64,000 nt of DNA from Melitaea cinxia (lineage: Eukaryota; Arthropoda; Insecta; Lepidoptera; Nymphalidae): NCBI RefSeq assembly GCF_905220565.1, contig NC_059399.1, forward strand, positions 8,463,501-8,527,500. Reading direction: 5' to 3'. Shown piece after piece: positions 1 to 11,017 of the stretch. Within the stretch, counting starts at the first letter, position 1. Every line of letters starts with the position of its first letter. A program made the translations under genes and the position numbers. The notes below the pieces were generated by a model. That model searched no databases. It saw only the letters and a list, made by a program, of their open reading frames with translations, and had not been told where the DNA came from.

Positions 1-380
1 GTCTTAGCAAAAACAAATGACGTATCTCTCCTTTGGTGTCTCTTTTGGCTTTTTGATTGTGTTGTTCATTGGAAAAAAAAAACAATCAATAAAACCCATG
101 CGTTTGATCCTGATTCATCGCATACAGATGTTTGACGTCTAGGAGTTTGTGCTTACACAATCACAATACACAAGTTGTGTATTGTGTGTGTTGCTGGACT
201 TCTGCAAAGCCTAGTTTCGTGTGAGTGTTAGTGTTAGTGACCGTTTATTGTAAGGCGTATATTTTATATATTTATTTCGTTCATTGAGTAATGATCGGTC
301 AAACATACAAACAATATTTACTAATATTTTAGTTTATATGTAGAAATAAATTCTGATTATTAAAAATAATCGATTTTTAG

Positions 381-3300
381 GATATAGCAGGTGTCGTCGC
401 TATGTTGGGAACGTACTGCACCGTGGAGCCGTATGTCGACGCTAAGTACGACATTCACATCCAAAAAATTGGTACTAATTACAAGGCTTTCATGTAAGTA
501 TGAAGGTTCAGAGACAAATTCATCGTTTAGCTTAAATAATTTATTTCTTTGGATCATCTTACTAACATGAGTGATTTTTGTTATTGTACGATATTTTACC
601 AAGTTTACATAAAATATAATTGTTTGCTGGCAAACGAAAAAAATCGACTTTAATTACATCGACAAGTAAATGCAACGTAGGTAGACGAAAAAATAGTAAA
701 GTAAATACGCATTATTAAAGATTACTCCGAAAATTGTGATCAGATCTCGATGAAATTTAAATGTGGACCACATGATTAAACATCGGCTTTCGATTAATTT
801 AAAAATCATCAAAATTGGTACACCCAGTAAAAAGTTATGTAGACTTTAGAGGGTTTCATTCGATTTCTCTAGGATTCCATCATTAGTTCCTGGTGTCGTT
901 ATCGTGGTACCACACTTAGGATATGTACTTTCCAACAAAAAAAAAAGAATTATCAAAATCGGTTCATAAATGACGAAGTTATCCCCGAACATACATTAAA
1001 AATATACATACATAAATATATATATACGGTCGAATTTAGTAACCTCCTCCTTTTTTGAAGTCGGTTAAAAAGGTTGAAAAATGAAATATAAAAATATAAA
1101 ATTTAATAAATCGCCTGACGGAATATCATAATCGTTTCATGTGTACTACAACCACACATTTCCCGCAGGCGCTACACGCGATTTATGCGAACGTACCTGT
1201 AACTGCCTATGTTTACTAATTATTACTGGAATTTTTGCAGGCGTAAATCCATTTCCGGAAATTGGAAAACTAATCAAGGATCGGCCATGCTTGAAGCTAT
1301 CGGTATGAATGATAGATACAAAATGTGGATTGACGAGGTATTAAAATTTATAAACATTTTTCTTGCATTCCATTACTACACATCCAAAAAACTTTAATTT
1401 TTCTTTACAAAGGACCTCTTTCACTGGTTGTGGATAAAGTTTATCCTGCACATAAGCTACGAATACACTTAAACAGCAGGAAGTATAATCGGCCACTAAG
1501 ACCTGTTTCACCTTAATTAAGAAACTACAACTTTTAGATTCACAATTGCGCATAGAAATATGCTACAAATATAGTGGAATTCGACAGTGAATAAGAATAA
1601 TAAATCGTAAACTTTTATTCGTTGGATACCGTCATCTGTCAAATAGCTTCAACAGTAACCAGTAAAACAGGCCCTACGTAAATTATTGAATTAAAAAATA
1701 AACTTTCAAAGTGATTGAAATTTTGCATTTCATATTTTTGGCGAAGTATTAATCAATGATTTATTGATCTAAGCAAGGTGTTTGTGTGCAAAATATTTCC
1801 AGGTGAGTGAGATATTCGGAGGTCTGGAAGTTTGCGCTCTAGAGCTGGTAGTTGGGAAGGACGGTCGCGAGCACATTATAGAGCTGAATGATTCTGCAAC
1901 TTCGTTTATGGGAGACACGCAGGAGGAGGACCGACGCCAACTCTCAGAACTTGTCTTCCAACGAATGCAGGTATGATTGTAATTTTAAGAATTGCCACAC
2001 AATTAACAAACATTAGCAAAACCTATAAATAATGCGCTTGACTTTTTAGATGTCGCCGTTGCTTACATAGATATTTATTTATTTAATAAAAAGGTTTGCC
2101 AACGGTGTTTGCACTAATACATTCATAAAATTAAAAAAAAACTAAAAACTAACACTAAACACAAAAACCATTTAAAGGTAAACACAGCATGCAAGTATAC
2201 AAAAAAAAAAAACGATTTTCCGAATATCAGTCTCTACCTATCTGTCACTGTATGCTTTCACTATAATCTTAAGTCACTATTGGTGAAACTTGGTCAAATA
2301 AAACAAGCTCTTCACGTGACTAAAATTTCGTGTTGAGTATGTCAATACTAGTGCTATAGGGGTTGACTATTCTACAGAGTCTAGGAATAGCGGAGTTGGC
2401 TCCTAGGACTGTACGCCGAAGTGGAGGGCAGAGTGGTGTTATAGGTTTTCGTGGGCACCTACGGGGAACTCTAAAATTATTTTTTTGTAACAGTGGCGGA
2501 CAATCTATTTTATTTTTAACTAGCTTCTGGATGAAATTAAAATCTATGTACCTATTCAAATCTTATGACTAACAAACACTTTAATTTTTACGAGAATTAC
2601 TGCGATTGACATTTTGTAATATCCGATATTTCGGCAATATTGTAGACGACATGACAAGGTTGACGCGTAAAATTATAATTGTGCTTGTAGGCAAACGAAG
2701 AAAAACCGCCTTCAATAATATCGACAAGTAATACAACGTAGGTAGACAAAAAAAAAGTCAAGTAAATACGCATTATCAAAGATTACTCCAAAAGTTGTTA
2801 TCCGATATCGATGAAATTTAAATGTGACCACATGATAAGCATCGGCTTCCGATTAAATTAAAAATCATCAAATCGGTACACCCAGTAAAAAGTTATGCAG
2901 ATTTTCGAGAGTTTCCCTCGATTTCTCTGGGATCCCATCATCAGATCCTGGTTTTCTTATCATGGTACCAAACTAGGGATATCTCCTTTCCAACGAAACA
3001 AGAAGAATCAAAATCGGTTCATAAACGACGGAGTTATCCCCGAACATACATTAAATATATATACATATATACGGTCGAATTGAGTAACTTCCTCCTTTTT
3101 TTGAAGTCGGTTAAAAAGTGTTCGTAATGCCTGTGCATGTTTAAAAACTAAATATTACGTATTTAATTAGTAGTTATAATTAAAATTCATTCTACGTATA
3201 GATATTTTAAGGCCTGTGTATTAAGATAAGTTTATTTGATACTAGCTGATCCGGTAAACGTTGTTTTGCCGCTAAATCCAATACTATTAAACGACCAATT

Positions 3301-5529
3301 CTTGTGTATATATACATATATAATCTGAATCTCGGAAACGGCTCCAACAATTTTCCTGAAATTTAGAATGCAGGGGATTTCGGGGGCGATAAATCGATAT
3401 AGCAAGGATTCATTAAAAAATGTTATTTTATTCCTGATATTGTAGATATTGTTGCAATATTGCTGTTGTATGATTTTTGCCTTTAGGCAATGAAATAATT
3501 GCTTCAATATCGTTAGAATACGAAGGTAAATTTCGCAAGTACAAAATTTTTGCTTCACGTATTAATAGATCGATAAACTAAAAAAGTGTTTTTTTTTTAT
3601 GTCACTAGGTCGGCAAACAAGCGTACGGCTCACCTGATGATAAGCGATTACCGTAGCTTATAGACACCTGCAACACCAGAAGCATCGCAAGCGCGTTGCC
3701 GACCCAATCCCAAATCCCCCAGGAGCTCTGGTCACCTTACTCACCAACAGGAACACAATACTGCTTGAAAACAGTATTACTTTGCTGTAATTTTCTGTAA
3801 GGTCGAGGTACTACCCCAGTCGGGCTACTCCATATTTTGAGCAGGAAATTCCCGCTGTGCCCTACCTCAGTTTAATCAATTTTTATCACTGCAGTCGGTG
3901 TGCCGGCCCGGCGTCACTAAGACCACGTCCCGGAGCTCGGTGGCCGGCAGTGGCGCGGCGTCGCCCGAGGAGCGCGCCGGCGCGCCGGGCGGGCCGCCCA
4001 GCGCGCCGCCCAGCGCCCCGCCTAGCGCGCCGCCCAGCGCGCCGCCGCCCGCGCCTCTCGCCGCCGCCACCAGCATCGACCGCCCGCTGCCGCCCATCCC
4101 CGCCGAACCCGCGCAGCCGCCTCCGCCGCCGCTCGTCCGCCGAGATTCTCAAGGTGAGTTAAATCATTGTGTTTGCTCGCAACGACCGCTCAGGTATAGT
4201 GGGACGTGTACCGTGTAGGTGCCTAAGGCCAACCCAGCAGTGGGATGTTACAGGCTAAAGTTTGCTTGCAAACGAGAAAAAAAAAAGTTTTACTTTAAAA
4301 CCGAGTGTGCTTTAGGCCACACGACTGAAGTAGTACCTACCTAAAACTTCTTTAGCTCCATCTAACATATCTCCCTCTCAATTTCCATTCACCTTGCCCG
4401 ATCACAATTGTCGTAACGCTCTCGTTACGCACTCACCAGCTTACTCCCCAAGTCAAGCGTTCGTAAAGAAGTTTTCCTTCAATAAAACACTAAACTTAAC
4501 CTAAACATTTTTGAATATCATATCAAAAATTGACCGTTCCAGCGGGGATCGAACCTGCGTCTCCGATTGACCGTGTTGGCGCTCTAGTCAATTAAGCTAG
4601 GGAACGTAGTACCCGCTAGATCAAAACTCTTGATATGATGATTTTATTTTCGGTTTAAGCGAACCAAAAATAAAATCGTACATATTAAAAATAGCATGGT
4701 GTCGTCTCCTGTCAAAGATTTTCATTGTAATATGAAACTTTGAATAGTTACGGGTTTCTGTAAAGAACTCACTATAGACGGCGCCACGGTTCGCTTAAAC
4801 CGAATTTTTGATATGATATTCAAAAATGTTTAGAATTCCTAATGTGGGTAGCACAAAAATAAAATCGTACATATTAAACTGAACCTATTCTAAAATTTGT
4901 TGATTTTCTGCCGATCTGTTCGCTAATTGGCAAAGGTCTCCTTCAATCTTTTCCATGAATGTCTCTTGAGCCACTGTTCCACACGATGCCCGCCACGTGA
5001 CCCACCCTTATCCCATAGTCGGTCCGCTTCTCTTAATTAAAGGCCTTCTATACGGTTGGGATCGACCGCCGACCGACGTGTCCTTGGTCGGGTCAACCAA
5101 TTTTTGTATTCATTCTACACGGTCGGTGGTTGACTCAACTTGTCAGTTCTTCTTTGATGAGATGCGCTCGCGACCAAGGCCGTTGACATCAACCAAATAT
5201 TGGTCGAGTCAACCGTTTTCCACACTGTCCATTTTTATATCAACCCGACCAAGGACACGATGGTCGGCGGTCGATCCCGACCGTGTATTACCGGCACACG
5301 CGGCCTTTTATTACCGGCACACGCGGCCGTGCCCCCAGCGTCCCAGTCGTCGTCGGTGTCGTCGGCGGGCGCGGCGGGCGCGCCCAGCTCGGCACAGCCC
5401 GCGGCGGGCACAGGCGCGCGCGGCGGGTTCGCGCGGCAGGGCTCGCTCAGCGCCGCGCTCACCGAGGACGCGGAGGACACCATGAAGAACTTGCGCAAGA
5501 CCTTCGCGGGCATCTTCGGGGACATGTAA
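381..5529 (+). CDS. Syn: Synapsin, C-terminal part (5' exons lie left of the window)
   Basis: Synapsin is a phosphoprotein on synaptic vesicles that tethers them to actin and to each other at presynaptic terminals. Five exons with matching phases are visible: 381-493, 1241-1337, 1803-1970, 3895-4153 and 5339-5529 (stop TAA 5527-5529). The first three encode the end of the ATP-grasp-like C domain, with recognisable stretches such as VEPYVDAKYD, ISGNWKTN, GSAMLE and SEIFGGLEVCALE. Exon 3895-4153 is a very GC-rich linker with repeated PPSA units and a poly-proline run (domain D type). The last exon ends in MKNLRKTFAGIFGDM, which fits the conserved C-terminal domain E. Phases are 2, 0, 0, 1 at the four junctions and keep the frame open throughout. 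The last acceptor was placed at 5338 because the next AG gives the wrong phase. Introns hold many transposable elements. An extra micro-exon cannot be excluded. Confidence 0.93.
616..1071 (-). repeat. Hairpin-ended dispersed element, copy 1 (family A)
   Basis: The copy starts with the GTTTGC/GCAAAC hairpin and ends with GAAGTCGGTTAAAAA. It carries the typical internal landmarks (GTAAATACGCATTA, TCGATGAAATTTAAATGTG, CCGAACATACATTAAA). It lies in a synapsin intron. The same family recurs about 14 times in the window. Confidence 0.85.
2678..3117 (-). repeat. Family A element, copy 2
   Basis: Near full-length copy in the synapsin intron 1971-3894. The hairpin end is slightly degenerate and the AAGTCGGTTAAAAAG end is intact. 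Internal blocks match copy 1 in order and orientation. Confidence 0.85.
3242..3569 (-). mobile_element. Complete short non-autonomous Helitron
   Basis: Read on the minus strand, the element begins TC (3569-3568) in TCTATTAATACGTGAAG and ends CAGCTAG (CTAG at 3245-3242). It is flanked by A and T, the Helitron target. The 3' region has AACGTTTACCGGATCAGCTAG, close to the AACGTTTGC..GGTCAGCTAG end seen in other short Helitrons here. It has no coding capacity. It sits in the synapsin intron upstream of exon 3895. Confidence 0.65.
3587..3872 (-). mobile_element. Retroposon fragment (SINE or LINE 3' end) just before a synapsin exon
   Basis: A poly-T run at the left end indicates a poly-A tail of a minus-oriented retroposon. 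The body contains GGCTCACCTGATGATAAGCG and CCAGGAGCTCTGGTCACC, a sequence block I associate with common lepidopteran repeats. It ends about 22 nt before the splice acceptor of the exon at 3895, so it lies close to or within the acceptor region. I cannot name the family with certainty. Confidence 0.6.
4290..4480 (+). repeat. Dispersed repeat, partner of 47645-47855
   Basis: This segment contains CACCTTGCCCGATCA, AACTTCTTTAGCTCC and GTGTGCTTTAGGCCACAC. The same blocks appear in inverted orientation at 47645-47855 (TGATCGGGCAAGGTG, GGAGCTAAAGAAGTT). No coding capacity is seen. It is a dispersed element of unknown class in the last synapsin intron. Confidence 0.55.
4501..4833. repeat. Foldback/MITE-like element with 31-bp perfect inverted arms and a tRNA-like insert
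   Basis: The outer arms 4501-4531 and 4803-4833 are perfect reverse complements (31/31). An inner pair, CGGTTTAAGCGAACC at 4651-4665 and its complement at 4788-4802, abuts the right arm. A tRNA-like module lies between the left arm and the inner pair. A block AAAAATAAAATCGTACATAT inside recurs just outside at about 4854. No clear target duplication was found. It lies in the last synapsin intron. Confidence 0.6.
4534..4606 (-). repeat. tRNA-like module (probable SINE head or tRNA pseudogene)
   Basis: On the minus strand it reads with a 6-bp acceptor-like pairing (CGTTCC/GGAACG), an A box (TAGCTTAATTGACTAGAG) and a B box (GGTTCGATCC). The anticodon stem has mismatches and position 33 is not T, so a functional tRNA gene is unlikely. 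It is embedded in the foldback element. Confidence 0.5.
5052..5284. mobile_element. MITE with about 41-bp terminal inverted repeats
   Basis: The left arm 5052-5092 (ACGGTTGGGATCGACCGCCG...) and right arm 5243-5284 (...CGGTCGATCCCGACCGT) are reverse complements with about three mismatches. The interior repeats GTCAACCA/GGTTGAC blocks. No ORF. It is followed by a tandem 20-mer duplication (5286-5305, 5309-5328) that runs up to the last synapsin splice acceptor. Confidence 0.6.
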
Positions 5530-8500
5530 CGCGCCGGCTCACTCCCAACCTGTTACATCCACTTTGTTACCTAGCGGTTATCCGATTTGGCATTTCAATG
5601 CTGACCGTTATTTTTAATATCTAATATCGTAAAATAAATAAATAAAAATATGCTCCGGGAAGTCGTCGGCGACACGAGGGGTCCGCTAGGCTTCCTCGAG
5701 GAGCTAGGCTGGCGTGAATGAGGCCCCCAGCCTACCACGCAAAATAGGCGCACTGAGACGTCGAGTTGCGGAGAATAGCCCGTGGAAAATCAATCAAAAT
5801 CAAATCAAAATAAAAATATGCAATAGACACTAAATACACCAAAATGCAAACAGAAATGTGTGTTAAAAACAAAACTGTCAAACTATTGTATCTTAGAACT
5901 CTTTATTTTCATGAATGTATTTGTTTTATAAAGAGATAAAAATGCCAGGTACGATTTAAAGTGAAAGTAAAAGAGTTGTTAATAGATGAATAATTATACT
6001 GAGGTAGTCTTATTATTTACTTCCGTTTTCGTGTCTCGTAAAGTTGACTAAATTTGTACGTACTAATAATAAAGTTTACAATTTGAAATTCGTAGGGACG
6101 AGATTCCTTACAACAGATTCCGTAAGCATAGTTTAAATGTAATGTAATGATAGATTTTTTACAATAAGTTTATTATAAAAGTACGAATCAACTGAGCTAC
6201 ATTGTGATCGAACTCGTTCGATGCGTTGCGCGTCGCAACTCGCATCTTGCACTCTGTGTGTGTTAGAAAACTACTACTGTAACTAACTTGCAACTTTCTT
6301 ACTAACATTAATGTGCGCTGTTGACGATATTTATTGTAACTTTAGTAGCATCATAATAGTGTATAGTTGTACGTTGTACTATTTTTCATACAGCTAAATA
6401 TCAAATTATTTTAATTTTAAGTAATCGCTAGTTTCTGTAAAATTATGCAAAGTTATTTTAATGTCGGCGATATTGAAATAAAATGAATAAAAAAAAAATA
6501 ACGACATCAAACAAAATAATCAAAATAAAACACTATTTACCATTGTATTGGATATACCATTAATACCGTAAATATGAAAAAAGAAAACATTTAAAATAAC
6601 AAAATTCAACTATTACAAGTTACTGTTCTGTTTGTACTGTTCTTTACTACGCCACAAGTTCTTTACGGACTTTATAAAAGATATAGTATAAACAAAAACA
6701 AAGTGTGAGGTCATCGAAAAATGTTGCGATGGCTTTAAAACTGTTATAACAATAATTATGATATCATACTGTTTGTCTCCTAAAACAAATATTATTAAGT
6801 CACAAATTATTTAAACCAACGTTGAAAGGGTCAGTGGACGTTGACGAATGTTGAAGAAATGGTAAAAGCAATGCTATTTAAGACAATATTGTTGAATGCA
6901 AAAATTTATCCACATTTTATATATCTTATTACTAGTTGTATCTCGTAGTTATAAGGTTAGTACTGTTGTATTCGCGTGTTTCATTATGCAATAACTTTAG
7001 AACCAAGCTTAGTTAATATTTTAGAAGTGGTTAATTGTTTAAGCGTTGCGATATCATATTTCACGAATAGTTCAATGTAAAATTAATTTTAAAACAAATA
7101 TGGTTTGTAAAACCTACTTAGTTTTGAGTTTATTAATTAGTTAATGTGCATGTCGTCATATCGAATGAAGTCTATGTTGTTGATGAGTTATCTCTTATCG
7201 CTTATATTGCGCTGCGATAGTAAAAACGACTATATTACATTTCAATATTGAGCTTTATATAGCAAATATCATTAGTTCATTAAGCTTATAATATTTAAGT
7301 ATTATTATTTATTAGAAAAATAATATTGAATCAGCTCGAAAACTACAATCCTATAAAACAAAATATTCAAACAAACGTGTAATACTTTATCGTAACCGTT
7401 TTTCACTTGTTATCATACAACGAATATAATATATGTAGATGTATGTAGAACGAACGATCCGAAGGCGAGAAGGAAATGGTAATTGCAGAAATTTACGACG
7501 CAAAATAACTCTAAATAATTTTAAGCTCGCTAAAGGAATTTTTCCCTTTTAAAGTTGGATAATATATTGTACACTCGGTGTCATATATACGTAATTTATA
7601 AAAGCTTCGAGCTCATACATCCTGTAACGCTTAGACGATATCAATATATACGCACTAGTAGCAAAATTTAAACACGAATATTTTAGCTATAATATTAATA
7701 TATGAAATGCGCAATTAGATGACTATAATAAAAATATTGATATCACGGTACGTTAAACGATTGAACGTTGATTTTTATGATGTATCGATTATGTTAATTT
7801 AATATTAGACTGTTCTGCGTTTAATACTATTAAGATAAATAATATAAACACTAATTATAATGCTGTTGTTGTTGTTGCTGAACAAGTTGTACAATGTATA
7901 CTTACTCATATGAACGCGATCGTACGATTGTTCACGACGAATTATGACTAATAAATAATTACAAAATTAATGTAATAAAACTCCGCTTTGTACTCCTACA
8001 TTAGCGTATTATTTCATTATTTATAAGACAAATCAGACTAAACGATCAAATACGAAATTGTGTTGTATAATTATTTTATATTACAAGACCTAAATTAATT
8101 ATATTTATGTACAAAATAATTTCTTCCTGATGAATACAATGTGAAAATATATACAATAGATAAGTACGCACTTATTAAATGCAAATATTAGTAGTAGGAG
8201 ATAGTCTTAAATTCGTCGTGATAATCTGCGGTTAAGGACATGGTGTGTCACATTTTTTTTCTCTCAACTTACTCTAGTTCTTCTTTTCTTTATAATTTAT
8301 TAGCAATTTAACAGGTGATCAATCAACACTCTTTACAGTTATGTTTCTTTCATATAAAATAAAAATAAACTAATAATATCGTAATACTATTCACAACTTA
8401 TTTTTAATATTTTTTATTTAACATGATGATGGTGACATCCATGTCCACTCGAATGTAAGATTATAATGGAATTTGAATGCATGTTAACCTATATTATAAC

Positions 8501-8684
8501 GAATATAATATATTGAATAAATACCTCTTTTGGTAAGTCAATAATGTCTACGAATTTTATTTTAATCCCTTACCTCCCTAAAATAATCACAAATAAACTA
8601 ATTACAATTTTAAACAAAAGCATATTTTTGTTCATTTATTTTTATAAAAACTAAATTAAAATGAAATAAGAAAATTGAATATGA
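5530..8684. other. Synapsin 3' UTR / convergent intergenic region
   Basis: No coding region is seen in about 3.1 kb of AT-rich sequence. Several AATAAA signals on the + strand (around 5631, 6477 and 8515) leave the synapsin transcript end open. A long neuronal 3' UTR is plausible but is inference. A retroposon insertion interrupts it at about 5653-5806. The minus-strand PIERCE-like gene converges from the right. Confidence 0.5.
5653..5806 (+). mobile_element. Small retroposon with target duplication in the synapsin 3' flank
   Basis: A GC-rich insert (CGGCGACACGAGGGGTCCGC..., GAGGCCCCCAGCCTACC...) ends in an (ATCAAA)n-like tail. It is flanked on both sides by AAATAAAAATATGC, which reads as a target-site duplication of about 14 bp. 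The family is not identified. It is probably a 5'-truncated LINE tail or a SINE. Confidence 0.55.
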
Positions 8685-10508
8685 TTAACGATAGCCGACG
8701 GGATCCATGCCAGTGTTAAGGCTGTAGTTTCTGTACATTCCCGCGGCTGCGAGGCGGTTTGTAAATGTTTGGCCGGCGGGAAAGAACACTGAAGGCACAG
8801 AATAGAATCCTGTGGGAATATGATTTATTTTAATAATAGGTAATGGTTATTTTCAGTGAAAAAAAAAACAACAGATTTTTTTTTTATATATATTGATTTA
8901 TTTCAGTTCATAACATTTTTTTGTTTATTTAATTACAAGTAAATTGTATTGTATGGATATTAATTCCTTAGTTCAGGTGACTTTTCTTGATGCGGTTATT
9001 TAATAATTTACAATAATATTGACTATTGAAATTATAATTATATAAATACAATTCGATTAGCAAAATGGAATATCAAATATTTTTTACTATTATATTAAAA
9101 ATTAAATTCATGAATATATACGGAACTAATAAATAAAAAAAATCATATCATATCATGTTTATGAAAATGAAACATATCGTAATAACTCGTGTCTTTTATT
9201 TTTTAAGTTAAATTAATAACGATTAACATTAATGATTACACAACAAAATTAAACATAAAGAAAATTACATTTTTTCGTATATTATACTTAAAAATATAGA
9301 AAGTAAATATTATTTTCCCTTTATTTCATTTAAACCTTATTTCAACGGTGGCGGATCCCTGGCTGTGTTTAGCGAATAATTGCGGTACATGCCTGCACTC
9401 GCCAGTTGATTAGAAAATTGTTGGTTCTTTGGAAAATAAGCCGAAGGTATTGTGTGCCAGCCTATAAAATAGGGGTACAAGCACATTTCCTTTTAAAATC
9501 ATGTAACATATAATTATATACATCTATAATGATTTGCCCTTCAAAGAAACGGTTTGGTAAAATATACAATATTGCAAAATCGTTTTTATCCGCGTTGAAA
9601 TAGTTTGAAATAGTCAGTAACTTAATCAGACAATATGTAAAAATATATAAAAAAAATATTACCCGGTGGATAAAATCCGTATTCGCTCGATGACGTTCTA
9701 TAAAATGGATGCTGCTTATTTACTTGACATCCGTAACCGTTGAACCAATCTGCATCAAGATGTACGCAAACATTTGCTTAGATGTGCTAAATATAACCTA
9801 GGTTTTTTTTATTGTAAACATATATTAATAAATTAAAAAGAGCATTGCCCCTAAGTTTAAGTCAATAAAACAGCCCGCATAGTGGGTATATAGTGTACTT
9901 ACTGTACGCAGGTATATCTTTAACAGTAGTAAAACACATTACTTCTTTGTTAATAGAGACCAATGTATGGAAATCGGAATTTTAAGTGATTTCTAGCTAC
10001 CTTTAATTTTTTTGTGTAAACTAATAAAAACATATTTTATTTTATTTAAACGAATTAATGTCATCAATGTTTCCTAATCTTAAAAAGTAAATAAAACTAT
10101 TAGAAAGACTAAAGAACAAGCACCTAGTGATCCCTAAGTTCGTACTAATAGAAGAAAATTGCAATTTCCATTTCATAATAGTTTTATTTTATTTTATTAT
10201 TTTTTATTATTATTATTTTTAGGAAAACTTAGACAATTATATTATAGTTTTGGAATTACTACTAAAAGGCCAATTACAAGTTTTCACTGTTAGGATAGGC
10301 AAAATAAATAAATAATTGTAGAAATTATGAGACACTTACGTGGATGTTCAAATCTTTTTGGTAAGTTACAAGTAGCAAACATATCTGAAGTCTTCAGTTC
10401 AGGTTTGTTTATTTCCTGCTGAAGACTAGTTCTGTCAATACATGTTGCAGAACAAAACCCCGGTGGAAGTTGTTTATTAGATGCACTTTGAGATTGTCCC
10501 TGATTCAT
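8685..10508 (-). CDS. PIERCE1/2-family ciliary microtubule inner protein with two alternative last exons
   Basis: PIERCE1/2 proteins line the lumen of axonemal doublet microtubules and help dock outer dynein arms in motile cilia and flagella. Exon 1 is 10508-10340 (ATG at 10508-10506) and exon 2 is 9749-9663. There are two homologous terminal exons, 3a 9461-9337 and 3b 8809-8685, each 125 nt and each entered in phase 1. Either choice gives 126 aa. Family signatures are CNLPKRFEHP-HWFNGYG, FYRTSSSEYG, and in the last exons FSNQLASAGMYRNYSLNT (3a) or FTNRLAAAGMYRNYSLNT (3b). 3a has AATAAA on the minus strand at 9325-9320, just after its stop. 3b has one at 8640-8635. The 3b exon could instead belong to a degenerate tandem copy, but no other exons accompany it. 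X-box-like sites lie 70 nt upstream of the ATG. Confidence 0.82.
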
Positions 10509-10577
10509 CTTAAAAAATTAGCAAAAGCCATAAAAAATAAGTAAGATAATACGTGGAGCCATTACATATACGAAATC

Positions 10578-10591
10578 GTTGCCTCAGTAAC
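10578..10591 (-). promoter_or_regulatory. X-box-like RFX site upstream of the PIERCE-like gene
   Basis: GTTGCCTCAGTAAC matches the X-box pattern GTTGCC-NN-RGYAAC recognised by RFX factors, which drive ciliary genes in animals. It lies 70-83 nt upstream of the start codon at 10508, a usual distance for such sites. Binding is inferred. Confidence 0.55.
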
Positions 10592-10608
10592 AAAATAATC
10601 GAAACTTC

Positions 10609-10622
10609 GTCACCATGGTTAC
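10609..10622. promoter_or_regulatory. Second X-box-like near-palindrome
   Basis: GTCACCATGGTTAC resembles the X-box with one mismatch in either orientation and lies 18 nt beyond the first site. Its role is less certain. Confidence 0.35.
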
Positions 10623-11017
10623 GATTAACAATATTTTTATAATAATTTGTCAATATTTATAAAAACATGGGAAGCTTAATCATTTAAAATTAAATTTTCT
10701 TCTAAAATATCTTTCTTCGCTTCATTAATAAAATTTAATTTGTATCTAACAAATATACCTTAATGCTAAAATAAAATGTATACATAGAGTAATTATTATT
10801 ATAGAAGATACTTTATAATACTTTTGACTTAAAAATAAAAATTACAAAATAAGGATTATTTGAAATTGTTAAACGAAAAAAAAAGTATATCGCTTCTGCA
10901 AATCCACTGAATACGTCACAGTTATCTAAAGTAAATCTTACACTAAATTTTTATTTTTAAACATTATTGTACTTTTTGTTTTTCGCAAAGTAATTTAATC
11001 ACGTTAAATTATTGTTA

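Noticed and set aside
1..380. A further synapsin exon at the left edge
   Set aside because: No frame in 1-380 matches the C-domain sequence expected just before DIAGVVA; read as intron.
2895..3083. Short peptide frames inside family A copies (for example IFESFPRFLWDPI)
   Set aside because: They are disrupted in most copies and shift with microsatellite length; no sign of coding selection.
3857..4218. Overlapping open frames in several phases across 3857-4218 (Arg/Pro/Ala/Gly-rich)
   Set aside because: They arise from the GC-rich synapsin exon; only the frame that joins neighbouring exons in phase is accepted.
4534..4606. A functional tRNA gene
   Set aside because: The A and B boxes and acceptor pairing are visible, but the anticodon stem is mismatched, position 33 is not T, and it lies inside a foldback element.
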